From positions 32,114,305 through 32,178,304 of the forward strand of contig OY855908.1 of NCBI GenBank assembly GCA_963693305.1: DNA of 64,000 nt, in the 5' to 3' direction. The stretch is from Meandrina meandrites. Lineage: Eukaryota; Cnidaria; Anthozoa; Scleractinia; Meandrinidae. Shown here piece by piece: positions 48,238 to 62,100 of this stretch (position 1 is its first letter; each line of letters begins with the position of its first letter). The position numbers and the translations under genes were made by a program. The notes under the pieces are model-generated. The model saw only the letters and a list, made by a program, of their open reading frames with translations. It ran no database searches and was not told the origin of the DNA.

Positions 48238-48633
48238 AGTTTGGTTTGTTCAACGCAACTGAAACTGCTTAGCTTGTAGTCAGTTCCGATTCAGTCGATC
48301 GAAGGAATTATTTCCGCAATCATGAGAGAACTTGAGAAGAGCCCCCCTGCAAAGCCTCTTGTTTGTTATTCACCCGAGAATGAAGCGTTGCTTTGTTTTA
48401 TTCGACGGTTGTAACCGTGGATTTTGGGATCGGTGTCACATAGCTAGCATTGTTTCCGATTTCTTTCCCTCTCCTCAGTCTCCTCTCACGCTTTATCAAG
48501 GACGAAAGAGAGACGGGAACGAAAAATTGATAGCATGCACACTGAAATGATTTTGAACAAGGTTTCACCAGGTTTAAATCAAGAATATATTATCGTTTTA
48601 CCACATTTGGTCTGAAATAGACTCATAAAATAA

Positions 48634-48784
48634 GGGTACAGGAACATAAGGGACCAATTGGTCGGTCTTGTTGAATCCTTTGTAGGTAGACAAAGTAGCG
48701 ATGCTTGAATCAAAGCTTCATCAGCTCGTCTTTATCCGTAGGTGTCTTGCGTTTGGGAAAATAGGTGCCTGATGGTGCTGCCAT
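48634..48784 (-). pseudogene. Truncated, nonsense-mutated paralogue of the 175-aa orphan
   Basis: Starts MAAPSGTYFPKRKTPTDKDELMKL, then a TGA where the intact gene has a Trp codon, then FKHRYFVYLQRIQQ and PIGPLCSCTL, after which similarity to the gene stops. Upstream sequence (48790-48920) also resembles that of the intact gene, so a segment carrying promoter and 5' coding part was duplicated. Confidence 0.7.
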
Positions 48785-48920
48785 AATGGTTTGGTCGTTT
48801 TAATCAAAAGCGGAAGTCCTTCCGCAATATATGCAGGAGAGCCCCCGCGAACCCTTGTGTTTGATGTTCACTCGAGAATTAGGTTTCGTTTTGTAATGTT
48901 CGCAATCACGCGACTCGTGT

Positions 48921-50150
48921 CACGATGCGATCGAGGGACTGGAGCCAGGATGTCCTAGAGTCAGTATATGGCCGGAATACTGGCCCAAATTAGAAAAAAC
49001 ATGCTACAGATCGGACTTTCGAACCGATTCCCAAAGACAGAAGACTACCGTGTAATTTTGAAAGAAAAGAAAACAATTCATAGGAACAGAAGCTGGGACT
49101 CGTCGACGAGTGGATTTCAGGCGGAGAATGCGTAATCAGAAGCTATCACAGGGGTCGAATTACGAGCTGGTAAATCCTCTTCAACGGCCAATTCAACATT
49201 TGTACCTCTGGAGTTGTCATGTGACAGATCTGCAGCCACGCCCAGAGTAAAATTTCAATCCCTAGGCACCAGTATGATGATCAAAATTAAAAAAAAATAA
49301 ATTACCTGCCAGTACTTGTTCAAAATCATCTTACTCGATCCTGCCGTGTTCTACTCCTTCTCTTCTCTGCAGTCTCCTCTGTCGCTCACGTCTCGCGATT
49401 CGCGCTGTGCACGTTTCACGCCAAGCACACTTCACGCTCTGCCCGGGACGCTCTGCACTGTTAAATTATACCGCCTGTTTTTCAGGCTATATCGTCATTG
49501 ATCGTGTTCCAGTTGGTTTCTTCCCAGGTCCTTATTAGGGTTTATTTGAGGTCTGTGTTTATATATTGACAACCTGGAGAAGACCACGAGTAAGACTAAG
49601 TTTCCCACTGAGCAGTTGAGAAAATAACAAGGATGTGATTATTCTAGCTTGATTGTGATTTTATGTTTTTAAGCATCCGAAACATCTTAAAACTTAAGGA
49701 CGGGGCGGATGTGCGCTTGGATTTTTTAAATCTAACGAAAACAATTTGTCATTCACGGAATGCGCTCTCGCACGTGCCACTCAACCTCACTAAAAATTTG
49801 TCCATAAATTACGATGAATTATAAACAAACGAAATTTGCATAGCATATTACTCTAGTTACCATGGAGGGGTCAACTGTTCTCAAAAATCTAAATTCTCCA
49901 CCTGATGTGTAAAAAATTAAATAAACAACAGCTTTGCGATGTATAATTCATTCGTCTTCTTGAGGTTTTTCGCACGTCGGTCGAAGAGCTACATGGAAAA
50001 ATGTGTTTTTACCTTTTCACCTTCAGCCTCGTTCGCAAGCGTGCGTGACACTGGTGCCCATTCATAACAAAACAGCTGAGTATCACCAATTTTGATTGAA
50101 GAAATGGTCGTTTTTTCTCGCTCGCTAATTTACGACAGCTTGTGACAAAA
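48921..50150. other. Intergenic/upstream region of AGAP
   Basis: No gene recognised. The last 200 bases before 50151 are the likely promoter and 5' UTR of AGAP; no TATA box seen. Confidence 0.45.
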
Positions 50151-53100
50151 ATGCCGGTTTCCGATTCTCTAGAGGCCATTGCTTTGAGGCAGGAGGCCGA
50201 GAGATTCGAATCGGTTTGCCCGAACATTCAGTCTCTGTACGATCTTCTGGAAGGGATCGACAACGTGCCTTTGAAACGCAAGATAAGAGAACTTGTAAAT
50301 CGCATAGAGGGTGAGTGAATATTCAATCGGTGGTGTAAACACAGGTATAACTTTAATTTAAGCAAGTGGAGCATTAGGTTGTGGGTTTTTTATAGAAGCG
50401 AAGTGAGCTTATACTATTGATATTTTACCGTTGAGTGTATGAAGTACAGTAAGCGACTCGTCGGTTTACCGAGCTGCGAATAGTGTTCGCGATTCACGCA
50501 GATAAACACAAACCGACGTACTTGACTTCACCATTTCTGTGCAAGATAGCAGTTTGTAAACAAAAGAGTTTCCACAAAATCGTAAGGAGTTCTCCTCGTG
50601 TGTATCGACATTCAAGCGACTTCGTTTCTTCTCGTTGTTGCTGTGATTGTTGTAAAGCGCGCATTGCTTTGAAGCAATTCGGTTACGTGTGTATTGTTGG
50701 AGAAATTTGAAAAAAAAAATGATTCCCGCTGTTAAAATCATAAGCTACCTCGTGTAGACAAGCTACAAATTCCCGGCATATAATTTATATTTACTTGCTC
50801 CGAAAATGGTGGAAAGAAGAAATAAATTTTTAAGAAATGTCTCAAGCCGCTTAGTGAGATTTGATTTTGTACAGGTTCTGACAGATATTGTTCTGTTCGC
50901 GTCCTATCGCGCAAAGATTTTTGTAGTCTTATCTTCTGTAAAACATTGCAAGGTGTATTTAAGCTTATCTGAAGCCTCGATCAGTCGTGATGTTACACTG
51001 GCTCGAATAAAAGACCTTTTTTAATATAGAAAATTTCTTCAGTCAAGGTTTTTATAGGCAACGCGGGGAGCGAAGAGCGTGTAAAAATCCTGTGTTGACT
51101 TTTGCTGCGGAGCGCATTTAAAAATATAGTCTAGAATGATTTTCGAATGATTGTTTATGTATATATTTGTTCAATCGATCGAATACGACGTTTCAAGAAT
51201 CAAGGGCGTAAAATATCCTACATATTTGTCTCGTATTGATTTCTTGCGTTACAGTTCTTCGATGTCAATTTCACGGTTTTGAGAACCCATGTAAATTCAA
51301 CATGCAGAGAGCTTGTGAGTTTTGTTGATTTAAATTCGTCGCTTATTTGCATGTTCTTGTACATGCGGTGATAATCAAAATTAAATAGACTTCCTACGCG
51401 TTGGAGAAAATTAAATGGCTACAAATATAGCGATCGTTTTTTTTTTTAAGAAGAGTGTTTGTAGTGGTTTGTTGTGAAGTATGTGAAAAAGTTATAGAGA
51501 ACACGAAATATACTAAGAATTATTGTGTTTTGTCTGTTTGGTAAATGAAGAATCCTTGAATAATACGGTTGTGGTTTAGGGTATTTAAATTTAATTTAAG
51601 ATGTTTTTCCTTGGAGTATAAGAAATTTTGTTATTTCCCTGATAAATTATTCTTACATACCCATTACAATCGATGTACAAATATTAAATTATATTTGTGA
51701 AGGTGTTGTTTTTTTTGGCTCAAGCTTTTTTTCGAGTGCCTTCATCAGTTCAGTATAACAAGAAGCTATTAAAATTCATCTGTAATCAATACCTTTCTTA
51801 GTTACACCTCTCTTTCGAATCAATATCTCTGCCAATGAAAAGTCACCATCAAAGATGAAAGTATTCATAACTTTATTGTTTTCAAATTATGTACACAATG
51901 GTGCAGAAGTATGGTCAAGTATTGTAACTTTATCTGTGGTGGTGTTACAAGGGGCGCAAAATTGCAATCCTTTGAAACAAGAAAAAAAAATTCTCAAGAT
52001 TCCAGGTCAATAATATTCCATGGCTGTAGATGTATGTGAGGAATTTTGAAAATTATAAATATCTGAGGGACTCTGACCAACCCCTTGCAAGCTAACAGAA
52101 TTTTATCTTGAAGTTGTTCATTATAAATGACACCACCCTAAACTCTCTCCAAAAGACTTCTAGATAATGGCACAGTAATAATAACATAAGTTGGTTAGCA
52201 AGTTAGCATCTCAACTTGAATTTTAGTGCTACCTGACCTTGATCTCTCCCCCGGCCCTCCCCGCTGCCTGCAGCATTTTGTCAGCCATATTAAAATTTGT
52301 TGGCTGACCTTTTTAATTACCGGTAGTTAACCACTTTTTTTTTCTAAAAAAAAATTATAATAAAGCTTCTTCACTCTTAGTCCTTTGGTTTGAGGACATA
52401 CCATATTAGCTGTAGTCCTGTAACTTATATTTATAATTATTATGTTTGTTGTTGTTCTTAACAACCAATAATTAAATTCTCGGAAGATCTGACAGGGATG
52501 GTTGTCATATCTTTTAGGGGTTTATAAAACAGCATGCTACGATTGTTGAGAGGCACAGTGGCCTAATGGTTATAATTAGCGCACTGGACTCTGGATCCAG
52601 CAGTCCTGGGGCGAGCCCTGGCTACGTCATTGTGTTAAGTGTTCTTGGGCAAGACACACACTTACCTCTTAGAGTGCTTCTCTCCATCCAGTTGTATAAA
52701 TGGGTACCGGTAAATTTAATGCTGGGGGTAACCCTGTGATGGCCACTAGCATCCCAACAATGAGCAGTAAAAACTGTGATACACTCTGGTGGTACAGATC
52801 ACTTGACTGATTGCAGACTTTAAGTACTGAGTACCTTTTTCTTTATACCTACATTACTATAGTTATTGATTGAAGCACCTTTTCATGACAATGTGGTTCA
52901 GCTAAGCTGATTTCAGACTAAGCTTGATCTGTATACCTCTTAGGGATTAAAATAAGTTTTATTAATTCGTGTTCATAATGCAGGAATTTATTTTAATGAG
53001 GACCCTTTGCCACTTCTCCAACCCATCTCCTGACTGAGTTTTGGCCGAAGCTGGCTACCAAGGTGTCCCTGTAATAATTTTCATTAATAAGTATGTTTTT

Positions 53101-56100
53101 TCTTATAGAATCTTTCCTGAACAGCCCAGAGTTCACTACACTGAGGGTAGACAGCAGTTGTGAACTGAGACTGGTGAGTCTATTCTAGTCAATAATTACT
53201 GAGGCACGAAGCTGGCTTTCACTAGCGATAGACTCGAAGTTGCAGTGGAAGTTGTAAGAGCTCTTACCCATGCAGCCTACAGCCTCCCCCTACATCTTCA
53301 GGCCTGGAGTGTGACCAAAATTCTTAATTTACACCCCTTAAACTAAGTGAGGCAACAGGAATCCCTGGCCAGATCGACTTCCTATCCTTTTCATATGGGA
53401 CACCCCCACTTCCTGGTTGCATATCCCAGTTTCTGTACCAAAAGGTTTCAAGGTATATATACTCACTCTGAATGGAAATGGGAGGCGTGGTGGCCCAATG
53501 GTTGGCGTGCTGGAGTCCAGATCGAGTGGTCCAGGTTTGAGCCCAGGCTGGAGTCATTGTGTTGTGTTCTTGGGCAAGGCACTTGACTCTCATAGTACCT
53601 CCCTCCACCCAGGTGCACAAAATGGGTACCAGCAAAATAATGCCAGGAGGTAACCCTGTGATGGACTAGCATCCCATCCAGGGAGGAGTAGAAATACTCC
53701 TTGTTGCTTAATGCTGCATAAACTGGGATAAGCTGCGGCAAGTATGGGCCACTTGGCTCAAGGCTTTACCTTTACCCAGCAAATGGAAATATCACAGGCT
53801 ACAACTTACAGTGGATTTTCAGGTTGCCAGTACATTGCTAAAAACAGTCACATACCTGCTTTTTGCCGTACCACCCCCCTCTCCCCCCCCCCCCCCCCCC
53901 CGCCCTTATTAAGTGCACCACAGAATCATGGTAACAAAAACAAATTTGCTTTTGTCCGAGCAGTCAGAATGAATTTATGAAGTAAGAGAAGGTGAAACTA
54001 CTCCAACCAGATTTCTTACTGAAAATAAAATCAGGGTCATTGAAAAAAGAAATAAACTTAACCTATAGTTCCTGCTTTTTAAAACTGTTTTTTAAAATAT
54101 TTACATGCATTTATATATTTTCCCATTTATAGGGCATTGTTGGCAGTTCAGTTTCTGGCAAGTCCGATTTACTGCACAGATATCTGACTGGTGAATATGC
54201 CAAGGTTGATTCGTTTACTGGACGTCACAAGAAGGAGGTGTGTTTGGATGGACAGAGCCGCCTTTTACTCATCAGGAATGAAACTGGACCCCCAGATGTA
54301 CAGGTATTGTGTCACAGCAAACTTACAAGACAGTTTGACATAGATGACCCTTAGATGACTGGGCGGCTTTCTAAAACAAATGGCATGCACGCCCCCCCCC
54401 CCCCCCCCTCCCCGAGAAAAATCCAGGATGTACACCCCCTCCTAGGAAAAATCTTGGATCCGCCCCTGAAGGTTACAATGTACTTTATCAAGTTTTAGAT
54501 AAAATTAATACTCAAAGACATCACTACATCAGGACTGCCCCAACTCCTTGTACATGCATGTAAGTGCACGATTAGTGGTGACTCGAGCATGAAGCTGAGA
54601 AGTAAAGAAGGTTAAGGTATTGAGACCTATGGCTAACCACAAGACAACCGATAAGATGTCATTGTTAAACGTCATCCTCTTTGTACGCATTGCGTGCCGT
54701 TGTTAGTGTATCAGAACAAAGGAAACTCGCTGTTTCTCTCGGGGCCAGTCATTTAACAGTTTTTTATTAACCAAGTCTATTTTCTTTCTCCTCTACAGTT
54801 TACCCAGTGGGTGGAAGCAGTGATCTTTGTTTTCAGTTTGGATGATGAGCTCAGCTTTAGTGTTTTATCAGGATATTACGCTAAGATGGCACAGTACAGA
54901 AAATACATCTCCGACATTCCAGTTGTTTTAGTGGCTATAACTGGTAAGCAAAATGATCAGATTATGAAGCAAACTTACTTGCTTTTATTCCAGTTGGAAC
55001 GAGCGCCGCTTTCAACAAATCTACGGAAAGATTAACAGTTTTGCTATCCAATCAAAAACTAGCGCTAGTCCTCGCGAGTACTGCGAAAATTGTCACGCAA
55101 TCGTGGCGCAATGAGGACACGACATGTTGCATGGTTGCTTAGGAACGTCGCTGACCAAACCGAAGGCTCGGGGAAGTGTCGGAGATGGCGGTTCAATATT
55201 GGACAATCACTGCGGATTCCCGCTTTTTTCCCTTTTTTGCGGTCACGCGAACTTTGGAAAATAACGCCTTACGTGACAAACCGTGCGCACGATTCGCTAA
55301 TTTGGTGGAGCTGAAACTGTGCAATCTATCCCGTGCATAGATAACCGATAATGATTAAACCATTTTTTAAAACTTTGTTTATATCAACAGATGGTGTTAG
55401 TGGCGTTGACCAGACAGGCCTGGTCGCCACGAATCGAATAAAAAAGCTTATTACCGATCTCAAACAGTGTGTATACATGGAGGCTTCACCCCTGACTGGA
55501 GAGAATGTGGATCGTGTTTTTAATACAGGTTAGTACAGGTGTAACACCGGATCATTCAGTAACCAGTGGCTTTCAATAATGTTTGGAAGGAACCATCTTG
55601 TTTACATTGGTTTGGACTTGTTCCACCCCCCTCCCCCCCCCCCCCCCAATTAAATAACCCTTCTCCCTTTGGAGAGGTTGCAGGAGGTTTCGCACCCAGT
55701 CGAGTTCGTACCGTCCGAGTTCGCACCCACCATACAGAGAACACTTACCGCGTTCGCTCCCTAGTACTCGTTCTTTAAGCGTGAGAAAAGTGTGAATACG
55801 TAAGTAATCGGTGGGAGTAACTCGTAAAAGGTGGGTGCTAAGCCTGCATCATCCTTTGGAGGTGATTGATATATACACCTTATTCGATGATTTAACATAT
55901 AATATGCACTGATATTTTGCAAGTTGCGTAAAAAAATGAGCAAAATATCAGCACTGAGCAAAATGTCAGCACGCAAAACAACGCAAAACAACGCTGCGAG
56001 TTGCATGGACGCCGGAATTTTCACACTGTTTTCGCGATCGTCCCCGCGGACTTTAGAGCAATTCATAGACTGAGCCTGAGTAAGTGTAAATTAAGGAAGA

Positions 56101-59100
56101 AAAAACTTTCTGACTATTGGCGTATGTCACAGTTCTCGACTTGCCCGGGCGTGGTCGGTAGTGCCTTTCTTTGAGTCATAAAAAGTAACAAATGGCTCCT
56201 GACTGACCAATCACGGGTATCTTCACCGATGACGACTACTGCTTATCTGTAGCGAGTCCAGCAAACATAACTTGGAAAAGTACAATCGTCTGATTGCAGA
56301 GGATCACACGACGTTCGAAGGTCGAGAATACTGTCTTGTCTTGGATGTCTCTTAGAAAAGATGCACAGGGTATTTTATAGACATCCGGCTCGTTTGTGAA
56401 TTTAAACAATTTGAAATGCAGGGGTAGTACTGCGGAAATAAAATAAGACAGATTCGATGGCCGTTATTTTTCGACAGGTAAGCCGAGGGCTAAGTTCGAA
56501 TTGTTTCTCCTTGCAGTGAAAGGCTTACTATTAAACAGCTTTGCGGGCACAAGCTGGGGGCTGGAGGTAGATGTAGATCACGTTTTACGAAAATTTAAAC
56601 GCCCGTCTCACGTTTTATCCATTAAATGATAGTTTGTGTAAAAAAAAAATCACAATTCACGGCAATCTAAAAACTCGATTCTCATTTCGCAGATAATTTC
56701 ACGGCCCACGGCTTTTGTACCAGATCACGTTCCACAAAAGAAATAATTAAGGATTTGACAAATCACGCCAATAAAAAATAAATCAACCGACCAGTTTAAC
56801 CGAGTTTGATGAAACTATCACTCAAACGTTGATCAACCAAACCAACTAAAATCATTTGCTTTCTTCAGTAGAATGTGAAAACGCCATTAAATTGACTTAA
56901 CGATCGCATGACTGCATGAATTTATCGCAATCAGGGGCTGAGTCAGATTTAATTAAAGAATATATTTACCACATTGTAAGAAATTATATTCACAAGTAAA
57001 AGGTTTTTTACTTAGTTTCTCCTTGTTGTTATTAACTGAAGAGAGTTTAAGACTGACTCTTCAATTATTTCCGGATAATAGTGAACTGTGATTTTCGATA
57101 AATAAATAAAAAAGAACTCTAAAATACACATTGAGGTTTAATGCAAAATTTTCTTCCCACAGACGCTTTTTGCCTAGTGAGACAATAAAATATTTATAAC
57201 TTAATTATTTAAAGTTAATTTTTTACATGGGAAATTTTTCGAACAACGCTTTTTTGAAAAATTATTTACTTTACATCCACACGTTTTAAAATTGCTAGTG
57301 ACGACATCGCAAAAAGCCCTTTGTTTGAAAGAGTTCGTCTTCCTTTTACCGGAAAGCATAACATCTGTGGAATCTGGTTGAAATGAAGGCTTTTGTGGAA
57401 AGTAAAAATTATCCGGAAGTGTCTTACGTTTGCTTAAACGTGACCGGAAATGAGAGACACCACTCTGCTGTATGTTATTGGAAACTTAGCCAAAAAGTTT
57501 TGTTTTGTTTATTATATTTTAGTGTAAGGGTATAAGCGAGACTTCAAGAGTCAAAATATTTGCAACTGTCAATGAAGTAGTCTAAATTTCCTTTTTATTG
57601 AAATACCGGGTTTTGTTTTGTTGTAATAGCGACCAGCAGCCGAAACAAAAATATTCAGGAAATCCGAAACGCGAAAATTACTGTTGTCGTTTAACAGTCG
57701 ACCGCTGACCGAAATCATGCCAAAGAGCGGTTGCTGGAAATTTGTCACATCTTGAGAAAGGAAAAATCTGTGGATATTTTTTGTAGGGTTATACCAGGAA
57801 ACTGCGACTTTTAAAGAGATTATTACCAAATTTTTGCCGCGACGAAGAGGCTGGAAGCAAAGGCGAAGCCCGAAGTTGCCCGCGCGACTAAATAAGGCGG
57901 GTATTGAATTGAAGGATATGTAACGATTCGGTAGTCACTCGGCCGGAGATCGCGAATTCAATTATACGAAGAGCTATTCTTTTGTGGTGGTGTGTTATAG
58001 AAGGAGGAGAGTTTTGAGCGAACTTCACCGGATCCAGAAGTCTGTGAATGGAAGTAATACTTTCTTCAAACTTTTGATTCCCCGATGGTAACTCTTGTAC
58101 GTAAAAGGTTTACAGTTGGCGTCTCTGCTCCTTATAGCGACTATCAGTTGGGCGAAAATTGATTGTGAGTGATTTACATGAATAAACTTCGCTTGAAACT
58201 ACGAGTATGATGCGAAGGAGTTTTCAGCTATCTGGATCATACGATGTCATCAAGGACGTAACAGATTTAGAAAGTAAGTGTTCTTTTTTTCTGGTCGCAA
58301 AATTTATAATAATTCGATTTCAAGGGTATGTTTGATTTTTTTTCGATTGAAATTATACAGAATCGCTTTCATTTCCAATTCTTGTCATGGTTTAAGCAAT
58401 GTGATATGTGAAAGTCCTTCAGTCGTGTTCTTTATCTTGTTATGCGAGCAGGAAAATTGATAGGCATCGTTTTAACCGTAAAATTAATTTGGAGTACAAT
58501 AGTGGTGAATTTACAGCGATATTTGTCAGTAGAAATTTGTTGTTTACTTTCATTTGCGAATAAGAACCGAGCAGAATATTAAAATTTTGAATGCCATAAG
58601 TTTAAAGCTTTGATTGTACTGATTGAGTTCTTGTCTCTTTTTCTTGGTAATTTCAATTGAAGATAATTTATTTTCTGTATTCCTTCTGTTTAATTTTCCT
58701 AAATGTGTCATTTATAGTCTGTAGAATTCGCGATATTGCAAACATGAGACAATTTCGATATTGGTATGCGCGCCCCGAGACGCTCGCGCGACCCATGTCG
58801 ATCGAATTTGGTTTGACAAGCAAACATCTCTCGTGTGGAGATCGTGACATGTTTTTAATGCACTTAAAAGATAGCCAAAGCCTCTTTACTCAATCGACTG
58901 AACCGCGGTTTTACTGCTGATCAATAATTCTTTATTTTTAGAAGCACACTAGCGATGTATGTTTGTTCGTGCGACTGAAGTAAACATTGTTTGTTATGGA
59001 GTGTGGTTGATGTTGCGGGACTCATAAATTATGGCACAAACAAATCATGAGCAAGAATTATTTGTTGACATCGTGTTCAGGTCCTCGAATCTTTCTCTTC

Positions 59101-62100
59101 TTTCGAGTGGGAATAAAATACGTGTACTAATCCGGCAGAATATGCTGTACAACTTCATTTGTAGAGGAGAATGATCAAATTCCGTCGCATGTTAAATACG
59201 TGAGGTCTTCATCGTCCTGTTCAATTTTGATCAAGTTCTCTGTCCTCGCCCGGAAATGTTTCATTATACCTTATCAACATGGCAGTTTTTTAGGCAATTG
59301 TCAGCAAATTTATTTTCATTTTCCGTTTCTATTTGACAGCCATTGAACAGTTTTCCGTTGTAGCATTATTAGCATATTTCGGAGCTTCTGTTATGTTTAC
59401 ACTCTTTCGTGCTGTGAAAGAAGCTCTTGTAATTTTATAACTTTCGCGTATATCGTTAGACCACGTGTGTTAAGCACGGAATCTCTAAAAAAGGTTTCAC
59501 TGTCGTAAAGAGTTATTCTAGAATGCTTAAATTGATAAAATGACATCTTAAGGGGAAAAATTCAAGACTTTCCTTTTTCCGAAGATCTGAAACTGATCTT
59601 TAATACCACCAACAGCCAATGAAACTTGATTAGTGTTTTTAAATTGGATCTCATTGTGAATGTAATTATGTCTTAATTTTGTCTACTTTGTACTATCTTG
59701 AAAATATTAGTCCGTTTATAAAGGGATGCTGTGAGATTGCTCAGCGATAAAGGGAAATTATTTAATCATGTATAATAAGGTTGCAAGTGTACCGCATTGT
59801 ATTTTTTTCTCATGGAAGATTTCCGGCGAAGAGAGTGATTTCCTTATGCTAAGGTTTCGCCGTTTTGAGGTTGCAGGAACATTTAAAATTTTGTTTTTCA
59901 GTGTATCACACACTAAGTTGTAAAGTATCATGTTTCTGAGAATTGTCATCTTATTATTATTAAAAGAGAAATATTTGATTTGTTGTCATTATAAAAGAAA
60001 ATAAGCTAATACACTTTGACAGGTTAGTTCATTTGATGTTGGTTGTGCTGATCACATTGTCAACAATTAATACAAGATTATGAGATTCTTATCAAGTCTA
60101 TGAATACTGTGAATTTAATTTAAAGTTTTTATATCTTGCTGGGCCACCACAGACACCTGTTGACTCAATGTAACGTATATAAGAAAGCAGTGCAGGCCAG
60201 GATATTTACGTCTTAATTTTTCACCTCTACCCAACACCTCAGTTTGTATAATAAGGCAGATTCCTTCTCTTTCTGCTTGGGGGCAGACAATTCACAATGC
60301 TTGGCATTAGCAAACCGAGTATCTTTGGTTCCTTCCTAAGAGATATAAGAAATGGTATGAACTGATTGATTTAGCTTTTTAACGTTAGTGTTATGATACT
60401 CTTTACAGAGGATCATCATGATAGCAATGTATCTTATGTGACTTAAATTTGTTATAGCTAAGGAATTCTTATTTGTGTGTAAAGATAGTTTCTCTGTCTG
60501 TTAGAGTAGGTACACCATACATGTGTAACCCCATTCACACTAACTTTAAAACAGGGTCGAAGAAGATTATTGTAAGCATATTTTAAACCAGTGTACAATA
60601 ATTCACCTTTCTAGCTTTCTGTCACTGATTTCAATTGCTTTGAATCCCTGTGATTGTTTATCCGACTTGAATGTTTGATATTTGCACATGGAAAGCTTTC
60701 AGTGAATCAGATACTAACCTGGGTGTGGTATTTATTTAACTGAAGAATGCTGGGGAGTACCCTGCGATGGACTAGCATCCCACCAAGGGGGAGTAGCAAT
60801 ACTCCTAGCCAAGTGCTACATGCTACAGAAACTGAAGCCGCAATTTGCGAAACTTAGTGATTCATCTGTCTCCTTTTGTCGTATGTCTATACTGGACTAA
60901 ATTATTGAATGATAATGTATGCACAGACATACTCAGGCAGGGCTGTCATTACGTTTTTAAGCAGCTGTTTCATTGAAATTATCACTTGGAGCATTTCACC
61001 CTGTACACAAGTGCAACAATACCAATCAGCATCTTCACTTGTAACATCAAGTTAACTCTGCCGTAACAGGTGTTACGGGTTACAGCCCTGCTCAGGTAAC
61101 CATTACATACATTTATGTTTTATAGCAATTGAAAAGCTGATCCAGGCAAGAGGCGAGACAAGTCCTGTTTTGACGTCATTTGATCCAATCCACTCTCCAA
61201 CTGCAAAGGACCCTCCTGATCAGGTGCTACCACATGTCCCATCATACAGCCCCATCCACAGTGGCACCAACAGTGCAACATCAACCCCATCATCTTCCAC
61301 AAAACGTTCTTCAAGAAGGAGAACAATGCTGTTCAGTTCATCGGTATGTACTATTTATGAGTCTTATCCTTAGCATACATGTATAACTTCTCCTACTGGT
61401 GTCTATACATTTTCTTATGAATTGAAACGCCACCTAGCTCTCTGCGACAGACAGAATGGTTCATCTGCTCTCCCCCCTTCCACCCACATTTGCGTCTCTC
61501 CATACTTTTTCCATAATGATCAGCTCTTTACAATACATTGTGTCCGTGGCTGGCCTTAATGGATAGGTTCAACCAACCCTCCAAGTTTATTTTTTCCTTT
61601 ATTGGCCAGTTGGCCACCAACTGCTCAAGTTTGGTTGCCAGTGAAAAATTTTAGTCGCTAAATTAAGCTCACGCTTTCAATCCTTCTTCTCAATTTTAGT
61701 CACCAGGCTGGCGACTTTGGTTCCAATTTAGTTGCCAGCTCCAAAATTTTAGTCGCCATGGCGACTAAAATGGTCTTAACTTGGAGGGTTGTCAGTGACA
61801 GTCAACTCTCTTTAAGAAGGGCACCATCAGGACCGGCTCCTTTTGAGAAACTAAAATAACTGAAAAATGGCAGAGATAGGACGAACCAACACCAGGTGTC
61901 CATCTTAAAGAGGTGTCGGTTAAAAGAGAGTTGACTGTATACTACTAAGTATTACAAGAATTTTTTTCATAGAGTTGACATCAAATACTTTTCTTAATAA
62001 GATTGAAAATATCTAAATTTAAAGTCATATTTTCCTGTTTTGTGTTCTCAATCATTATTTGTGGTGTTTAAGCAAACTGATGAGAAGATGAATCTCTTTC

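Noticed and set aside
58657..58920. 87-codon ORF with '[17 protein letters not shown]'
   Set aside because: No partner exon in phase, no known domain; it lies in AGAP intron 5 and could be repeat-derived.
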